Below are positions 21,670 through 64,000 of a stretch of 64,000 bases of DNA, in pieces. The notes beneath the pieces were generated by a model. It did no database searches. It was given only the letters and a program-made list of their open reading frames with translations, and was not told the DNA's origin. Both the position numbers and the translations under genes were made by a program. The stretch's first letter is position 1. Each line of letters opens with the position of its first letter. Source of the stretch: Euglena gracilis (taxonomy: Eukaryota > Euglenida > Euglenophyceae > Euglenales); contig CP154954.1 in NCBI GenBank assembly GCA_039621445.1, positions 1,612,001 to 1,676,000 of the forward strand, in the 5' to 3' direction.

Positions 21670-23940
21670 AAAAAAAAAATGCAAAAAAATTAAAAAAATA
21701 AAAAAAATACGAACAAAAATAAATACCAGGTAAATTTAAAAACGATTATTGTTTTTTTATTATAGATAATTTTTTTCTATAAATTTAATCTTTCAATTTT
21801 CAAAACAAAAAATGTAAAATATTATTAATGATTAAAAAAATTAAAAAAAAACAATAAAAAAATATAAAACAAAATTTTAAAAAAAATTAAAATAGAAATT
21901 ATATTCTAAAATAAAAATAATAAAATACAATATAAAAAATAAAAAAACTAAAATTTTTAGTATTTCCCAATTTTTTAAACAAAATGAATAAATAAATTTT
22001 AAATGAAAAATAAAATTTTTACCATAAAAATTCAAAAAATAAAATAAATAAAATCATAAAAATAATTTTATTTATCTATTTAGAAAAACAAAAATAAAAC
22101 AATTGCAAAGAAAATACGAAATCAAATCAGACTATAGTATACCGTTAGGAAAACCCTCCCTTCATGTGGACATAAAAATTACATCTGCACTTCGAGAAAA
22201 CGCAAACATTGTTTTTTCGTATTTTATGAAGAAATTAATTTAAAAAAAAAGAGTAGGTTTTTTAAAAAATTCTTCAACGCCTTAATTGATTTAAATCAAA
22301 ATTAAAAGAGAAATTCTAACGTATTAAATAATTTTTGTTCACAGTAAAAATCATATATTATAAAAAACTGTATAAAAGTATCCTAAAAATCTTTACAAAA
22401 TCAAAAACATAAAATTACTTAATAGTTTCTTCTTTTACCGTAATTTTAAAAACTATTAAGGTTTAAAAAACCTTTTTATAAAAATAATAAGAAAAATAAA
22501 AATTTATTACAAATAATAAAAAACAACTAAAATAACTATATAAATAATTCCAATCATATAAAATAAAAAGTATAAAGATTAAAAAAACAATATTTTCATA
22601 AAAAAAAAAAAAATAATAAACTTAATAAAAATATTTGTTAAAAAAAAAATAAACGATATTCATCTAATTTTAATAATAAAAACAAAATTTTTTTTTAAAG
22701 AAATTAACGAGAAAAAAAAAAACTAATAATAAACAAAAAAAAAAAAAATAAAATTAACAACAAATAGAATAATTTTAGACGAAATAATATTAAAACGTTT
22801 ATCTTTTACCTAGCTTTACCCTAATAACTTTTTGACCTTAAAAAAAAACAATGTTCTAAAATCTTTTAAAACATAAATAATAAATAAATTAAAAATGTCG
22901 TAATAAAATTTTTATTTATAAACAATTTAATCTATTACAAATTAATCAATTTTTCAAACTACTTAAAATAAGTTTGAATAAAATAAAATAATTTAAAAAA
23001 AATCAGAATAAACAAACAAATTTTAATATAAATAATTTTAGAAAAATATAAATTATTAAAATAGAAAATTTTTACAGTATAATTTTTGCATAATTAAAAC
23101 CATAATGAAGTACCAAATCGCTTTTCAAAAAAATGTTAAAATAATTGTTTTGAAATGAATAAAAAAATTTTAAACCATAAACCAAATTCAACAAATAATA
23201 AAAAAAAACTAAATATAAACATCAAAAATAAATAAAATTTTGTTTTAAAAAAAAACTAATTATTTTAACAACAATAGAGTAAATAAGAAGCAAATGCCTC
23301 TAAAGCCAGAACAAAAAAAATAGACAAGAAAAATTGCATGTCGTTTTTATAAAGATTCATTAAAGAAAATTGTTTAAAAAAAAAGAATTATTAAAAATTT
23401 TTAAATAATTAAAATAATTAATTTTACTAAACTTTAATATTTATACTTAAATTATTTGAAACTAAATATTAATAAATTCTTAAAATAATTTTAAATAAAG
23501 GAGTTAAAAAAAGTTATCCATATTTATATACTAAAAAATTAAGTAATTAAATAATAAATAAATTACAACAAAAAAAATTTCTAGTCAAAATTAATAATAA
23601 ATTAACAGTTTTTAAAGTTTTATCACGTCAATAATTTGAGTTAAAAACCTAATTTTAATTAAAAAAAAATAATAAAAAAAAAATATAAGAAATATATAAA
23701 AAAATTAGAAAACCATACTTTAAACTGTATCATAAATTTTTAGAATATATAAACATATAAAGAAACAAATAACAAAAAAAAACAGAAGTAAACTTTTAAA
23801 TAAAAAAAATTAAAAAATTATGATCTATAATACAATAAAAATATATATAAAGAATATAAAAGTATTAAAATATTAAACAAAACTAAAAGAAAATTAAAAA
23901 AAAGCAAAAAAATCAAAGCAAGAAGTAAAATCGCTCATTA
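21670..23940. other. A-rich region with no recognised gene
   Basis: About 2.3 kb of sequence with many A runs on the plus strand (T-rich on the minus strand, as in introns of minus-strand genes). rpl22, rps19, rpl2 and rpl23, expected upstream of rps3 in euglenoids, were not found. A GC-richer island at about 22130-22210 and a 25-codon frame at 23348-23273 (MQFFLSIFFVLALEAFASY) are the only non-random-looking spots; neither could be identified. Confidence 0.5.
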
Positions 23941-23945
23941 AAAAT

Positions 23946-23978
23946 GTAAGAACTAACCAAAGTGGAATTCCCTGTCTG
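23946..23978 (-). CDS. psbJ: Probable psbJ exon (photosystem II protein J)
   Basis: The minus strand encodes RQGIPLWLVLTFL, resembling the PsbJ start GRIPLWLVGTVAG. It lies directly downstream of the psbL-like exon, as expected from the conserved psbE-psbF-psbL-psbJ order. The rest of PsbJ (ending FYGSYxGLGSSL) was not found nearby, so this is an exon at best and the call rests on position plus a short match. Confidence 0.35.
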
Positions 23979-24062
23979 AAAAATAAATATTTCTCCCAAA
24001 TAATAAAAAATCAAAAAAAAAAAATACTAAAATATTGCTTCAAGAAACCTTTAATAATAAAA

Positions 24063-24137
24063 CTAATTAAAGATAATAATAAATAGAACAGCCAAAACAA
24101 AAATTAATATAGTCCCCAGAAAAGGTCCTATAATTCG
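24063..24137 (-). CDS. psbL: Probable psbL 3' exon (photosystem II protein L)
   Basis: The minus strand encodes RIIGPFLGTILIFVLAVLF and ends IIIFN then stop. PsbL ends GLLLIFVLAVLFSSYFFN, so the hydrophobic helix LIFVLAVLF and the final FN match while the residues before it differ. PsbL is a one-helix subunit of the photosystem II core. The N-terminal part (NRTSLYW) is not seen and may be in another exon. Its location between psbE and the psbJ-like exon supports the call. Confidence 0.5.
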   Translation of the reverse strand, partial: RIIGPFLGTILIFVLAVLFIIIFN

Positions 24138-25239
24138 ACTGTTTTATTGAATTTGTATATAAATAATTTATAAAAAATATGTTAAACCTTAGATAAAAAT
24201 TAAACAAAGTAACTAACTTAACAAACTTTACACTTTATTTTAACAAATTTTAAAGGTTAACGTTTAAAATTGCAGAAATAGATCAAAAAAATATGTAGGA
24301 TGCCAAAGCTAAAAAAACGAATGTAAGCTAGTATATAGTTATCTTAGTATTATTAAGAATAAACCAAAAACTGCAGGGAAAGATAGATTATAAAGTCTTT
24401 ATAAAAAACTGAATTTAAATCATACGCTAGTCAATTAAATTAAAAAAAAAAAAATATAAAAAAATAAAAAAAAATTAAAAACGTAGAGCCGCATTTTTGC
24501 ATACAATAATTAATATGTAAATATTTTTAATAATTTGTTGATAAAAAAAAAATTTTTATTTAATTTTTTTTTAATTAAAAATATAATTATACATCAATAA
24601 TACTTTAAACTCTTGTCCTTCTTTTATTTTTAATATGCTTTCTTAAAATGCGTCTCTTCACCAAAAAATATAAAAATATTATATGTTAAGAAAAATTAAC
24701 ATTTAATGATTAAGGAAAAAAAAAAACAAATTTAAAGTTACTCTATCAAAATCCTCTAAAAAAAAAAAAAAAAAATGAAAAAAATAAAAAGCAACCAATA
24801 TATTTCTTCAATTAAATAAAAAAAACAAGGATTTTACAAAAAAAGTACTAGTAGGAAACAGATTATAAATAACGAACACACATACTTATCATTGCCAAAT
24901 TAAATATAATCGATAAACTTGGAATATATATTATGATTTTTATATTAAATAAATAAAACGCATTTTTCATATTTATTAATAAAAAATACCCTTTCTTAAA
25001 CAAAAAAATAAAAAAGTTATCATTATTTCATCTAAAAACAGAACAAAAAATTTCAAATAAAAAAAAAATTGAACATAAAAAAAAATACTGTTTTATACAC
25101 TTCAAAATATTAGTATATTTTTTTAAAATCCTGAATAAGTCTTACTTGAAGGATTTAATTTTTTTGAAATTAGACAAAAGTTCAAATCAAATTAAAAAGT
25201 AACTATAAAATGCGTCAGACTTTATTTGTTGTATAAATT

Positions 25240-26091
25240 TTATTTAGTAAATTGATCCATTTGTTCTAAAGCATTGAAACGATCAGAATTAAAGGAGCTT
25301 GTTGTCTTGTAAAATATTCGCTTGGACGAGGTGTACCAAAATAATGTCATAAACCCGTTCAAAATCCAACCTCCAACAAATAAGACGGTATATAGTTACA
25401 CTATATAAACTCAAATAGAAAAAGTTTTTGTTTAAAAAACTGTTGGAATGAAAGACAAAAAAGGTTATAATAAAATATTCGTTATCTAAGGAAAAAACCA
25501 AACAAATAATAACTTTACTATTAAATTAGTAAACAAAATAAAATAAAAATCCTAAATAAACACGTATTTTAGGTGCAAAAATATAAAAATAAAATTTTTT
25601 TGGTTAAAATCAAAAAAAATCTGCATTTATAATTCACAGAAAAAACATTGATTATTTTTAAAACATTTAAGAAAATACACACATGAATTACCAATAACGA
25701 ATACTAGATATGAAATTAACATTCAAAAGCTAATACCAAAACCGTACAAACAAAACAACTTGGGCTTAATACGAATTAAAAATTAAAAATAAAATTAAAA
25801 AATATAAAAAAATTTTTATTTACTTATATAAAAAAATAAAAAATGTTGAGATTTACTTTAAAAAAAAAAAAAAATAGTAATAATTATTGTTAAACTTTCA
25901 AGGAAATACTTAAAAATTATTTCAAAAATTATATAACTAAATAATAAGATAATAAAAAAAGATCAAAAAGAATTGTACTTATTAAACTTATACGTTTATC
26001 TGAAGGGATATTAATAAATTTGATAATAAAAAATTTATATTCCAACGCGCACAATATCAGAAAAAGGACGTTCTCCTGTTGAGCCTGCCAT
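25240..26091 (-). CDS. psbE: Cytochrome b559 alpha subunit, three exons, frame damaged
   Basis: Alpha chain of cytochrome b559 of photosystem II. Exon 1 (26091-26053) is clean: MAGSTGERPFSDI, followed by a GTGCG intron. After a domain V-like hairpin, exon 2 (about 25712-25683) encodes SSIRYW-IH with one G missing (GG where GGG would read WVIH), followed by a GTGTG intron. That exon carries the region of the haem-ligand histidine. Exon 3 (about 25425-25240) encodes VGGW, then FGTPRPSEYFTRQQAPL in one frame and SDRFNALEQMDQFTK in another, with the ..STGLAYDV.. segment shortened. At least three one- or few-base breaks are present, so it is either a decayed copy or a poorly resolved sequence. psbF is expected just downstream but was not identified. 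Confidence 0.7.
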
Positions 26092-26170
26092 ATTAAATTT
26101 CCCTTTAAAATAAAACATAACAATTAATATATTCTAAAATCATTAACAAATAATAAGTAAAAAATTTTTA

Positions 26171-27987
<1,817 letters not shown>

Positions 27988-28465
27988 ACTAGAGTAAAAA
28001 ATTAATAAAAAATAACAACCAAATAAAAAATTTAATTATAAAAGCTTTTATTACCAAACCATATCATTAAATAAACTTTAATTTATGTCATAAGTATTAA
28101 TATTTATTTTTAACTAATTTTAACTACAATCTACATAAGAAATATTTTTAACGAAATTTAAAAAATAACTAAAAAATTATATTAAAATTTTTATTAACTA
28201 ATAACATTTTATCTTCATAAATTTTCCCAAAAAAAATTCACTTCGAAGGTTTTAAAAATTATAAAATTTGAAACTAGTGTTTAATACTTTGGTAATTTAA
28301 TGTGTTTTCAATTGATTTTAATATAAGGTGTTATAATCATAGCAAAAAGTTAATTTTATAAAATTTGAATATTCTTTTTAATTGTTTTTATTTTTTGCTA
28401 AGTAGTCGTATAATGTTGGAGTATTATATACGATTTCGGATAAGAGTTTTTTAATCTACTTTAAC
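27988..28465. other. Head-to-head junction of two 3' intron fragments
   Basis: From 27988 to about 28250 the plus strand is A-rich, in keeping with minus-sense intron sequence of psaB. From about 28260 it is T-rich and ends in a plus-strand domain V at 28404-28436 followed by psbD. No exon, tRNA or promoter-like box stands out. The switch point lies near 28240-28290. Confidence 0.6.
28404..28436 (+). ncRNA. Domain V preceding the first psbD exon in the window
   Basis: AGTCGTATAAT, loop, ATTATATACGATTT is a good domain V hairpin. About 30 nt later the psbD exon starts, so the exon is preceded by a group II intron of which only about 150 nt of T-rich sequence is visible. Confidence 0.7.
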
Positions 28466-44929
<16,464 letters not shown>

Positions 44930-44987
44930 ATTTTGTAATTTAAATATAAGTTAAAAATAATTTATATTTAATTTGTGTGTTTTAAAT

Positions 44988-45068
44988 GCCTTCGTGGTGA
45001 AATGGTAGACACTCATGACTTAAAATCATGTGCTTATAAAGCGTACCGGTTCAACTCCGGTCGAAGGT
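44988..45068 (+). tRNA. trnL-UAA: tRNA-Leu(UAA), arm A
   Basis: Class II tRNA with acceptor GCCTTCG/CGAAGGT, anticodon stem-loop CATGA-CTTAAAA-TCATG (anticodon UAA), long variable arm and T-arm CGGTTCAACTCCG. 81 nt, no intron. It lies 59 nt after the psbC stop and 87 nt before psbA, so probably cut from a common transcript. Confidence 0.95.
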
Positions 45069-45155
45069 ATATATAATAAAATATTTAATTTTTTATGTTA
45101 TAATTTTATCAACAGTCGCGTTTGCGACTGGGAGATTAATTTAATTAATTTATTG

Positions 45156-48123
<2,968 letters not shown>

Positions 48124-48170
48124 TTTTATATGCTTGTTTTTATCTTTTTTACTAACAAGTATATTTTATT

Positions 48171-48500
48171 TCCTAATGTTTATATCACAAAGTAAATAAA
48201 AAATAAAACCATAAAATTTTTGAGGGGTTAGGGCTTTTCTAATCCAATCTTGATACGAATTCATTTAAAAGAAAAAAAAAAAACTGAAGTAGTAAAAAAA
48301 AAATATAAAAAAAAATTATGTAATGCAATTGGTTAAAAAATTTTTTAAAATCGACAGAAAGAATTTAATAGAATTTTCAAAAAAAAGAAAATAAAGCTAA
48401 AAAAAAGCTTTTTGACCAAAATAATTCGATTTTTATTATTAAAAAACGTTACATTATTAATTAAAAAATCTACTTACTAAAAAAACATAATTAACAAAAC
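48171..48500. other. Central spacer between the repeat arms
   Basis: About 330 nt separating the two tail-to-tail psbA genes. The left third is mixed sequence with GGGGTTAGGGC near 48224; from about 48260 it is A-rich with several A runs. No gene, tRNA or clear hairpin found. Arm similarity fades gradually at both edges, so borders are approximate. Confidence 0.6.
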
Positions 48501-48551
48501 AAAAAGATATACATTTGTTAGTAAAAAAGATAAATTCCTCCGCATATAAAA

Positions 48552-51544
<2,993 letters not shown>

Positions 51545-51631
51545 CAATAAATTAATTAAATTAATCTCCCAGTCGCAAACGCGACTGTTGATAAAATTAT
51601 AACATAAAAAATTAAATATTTTATTATATAT

Positions 51632-51712
51632 ACCTTCGACCGGAGTTGAACCGGTACGCTTTATAAGCACATGATTTTAAGTCATGAGTGTCTACCATTT
51701 CACCACGAAGGC
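51632..51712 (-). tRNA. trnL-UAA: tRNA-Leu(UAA), arm B
   Basis: Exact inverted copy of the arm A tRNA at 44988-45068, with the same anticodon UAA and acceptor stem, lying between psbA and psbC of arm B. Confidence 0.95.
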
Positions 51713-51770
51713 ATTTAAAACACACAAATTAAATATAAATTATTTTTAACTTATATTTAAATTACAAAAT

Positions 51771-64000
<12,230 letters not shown>

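Noticed and set aside
21655-21690. Poly-A tracts here and elsewhere considered as CRISPR-like or microsatellite arrays
   Set aside because: No spacer-repeat periodicity; they are plain homopolymer runs, some demonstrably unreliable when the two repeat arms are compared.
22130-22210. GC-richer island considered as a domain V or tRNA
   Set aside because: I could not pair it into a domain V with the required bulge nor into a cloverleaf; left unassigned.
23273-23348. 25-codon frame MQFFLSIFFVLALEAFASY, considered as psbK
   Set aside because: Weak similarity to the KLPEAYA region of PsbK and no C-terminal LAFVWQAxVxFR nearby.
24345-24400. Possible psbF exon (FPAVFGLFLI)
   Set aside because: Only loosely like the PsbF helix AxPTVFFLG; the N-terminal FTVRWLAVH and final MQFIQR were not found, so psbF is not annotated although expected here.
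48224-48260. GGGGTTAGGGC segment in the spacer considered as a telomere-like or tRNA end
   Set aside because: Single occurrence, no repeat and no foldable tRNA arms.

Overview
This window is plastid (chloroplast) DNA from a photosynthetic euglenoid. The evidence is the extreme A+T content, the typical ribosomal/ATP-synthase order rps3-rpl16-rpl14-rpl5-rps8-rpl36-trnI-rps14-rps2-atpI-atpH-atpF-atpA-rps18, a plastid rpoA fragmented by introns, D1 (psbA) ending at Ala without a C-terminal extension, a psbC intron carrying mat1/ycf13, and two intron classes: short group III introns of about 100-120 nt with a NUNNG-like 5' end, and larger group II introns with GTGYG-like 5' ends and a recognisable domain V. 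Most genes are split into several exons, some only 15-50 nt, so the open reading frames seen directly are mostly fragments. I rebuilt exon joins by protein conservation plus intron-end rules. Joins marked approximate are my inference.

Layout. 1-3.7 kb (+ strand): rps9, rpl12, psbZ, rpoA and psaJ, with trnS-UGA and trnP-UGG on the minus strand. 3.7-18 kb (- strand): rps18, atpA, atpF, atpH, atpI, rps2, trnC, trnF, rps14, trnI-CAU, rpl36, rps8, rpl5, rpl14 and rpl16, one long ribosomal/ATP-synthase cluster. 17.9-20.2 kb (-): a degenerate reverse-transcriptase/maturase-derived gene in a position fitting roaA. 20.8-21.7 kb (-): rps3. 21.7-23.9 kb: A-rich, no gene recognised. 23.9-26.1 kb (-): psbJ, psbL and psbE. 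26.2-27.9 kb (-): the 3' third of psaB. At 28.0-28.45 kb the coding strand and base skew flip: the 3' end of psbD begins on the plus strand, and the 5' portions of both psaB and psbD are missing from the window.

28.5-48.1 kb (+): psbD (3' part), psbC, trnL-UAA and psbA, carrying four or more intron-encoded maturase-like reading frames. At about 48.17-48.5 kb there is a short spacer. From 48.5 to 64.0 kb the same block runs back in inverted orientation (psbA, trnL, psbC, psbD end), so at least 15.5 kb is present as a large inverted repeat with the two psbA genes tail to tail. The arms are nearly identical. They differ mostly at homopolymer runs and close to the central spacer, where the second psbA has an altered last exon.

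Functionally the window encodes translation proteins, the plastid ATP synthase (CF1 alpha; CFo b, c and a subunits), photosystem II core (D1, D2, CP43, cytochrome b559 and small subunits), part of photosystem I (PsaB, PsaJ), an RNA polymerase subunit and six tRNA species. Several genes (rps9, rps3, psbE, the psbC and psbD intron ORFs) have apparent single-base frame breaks at homopolymers. Before any biological reading these should be checked as sequencing or consensus errors.
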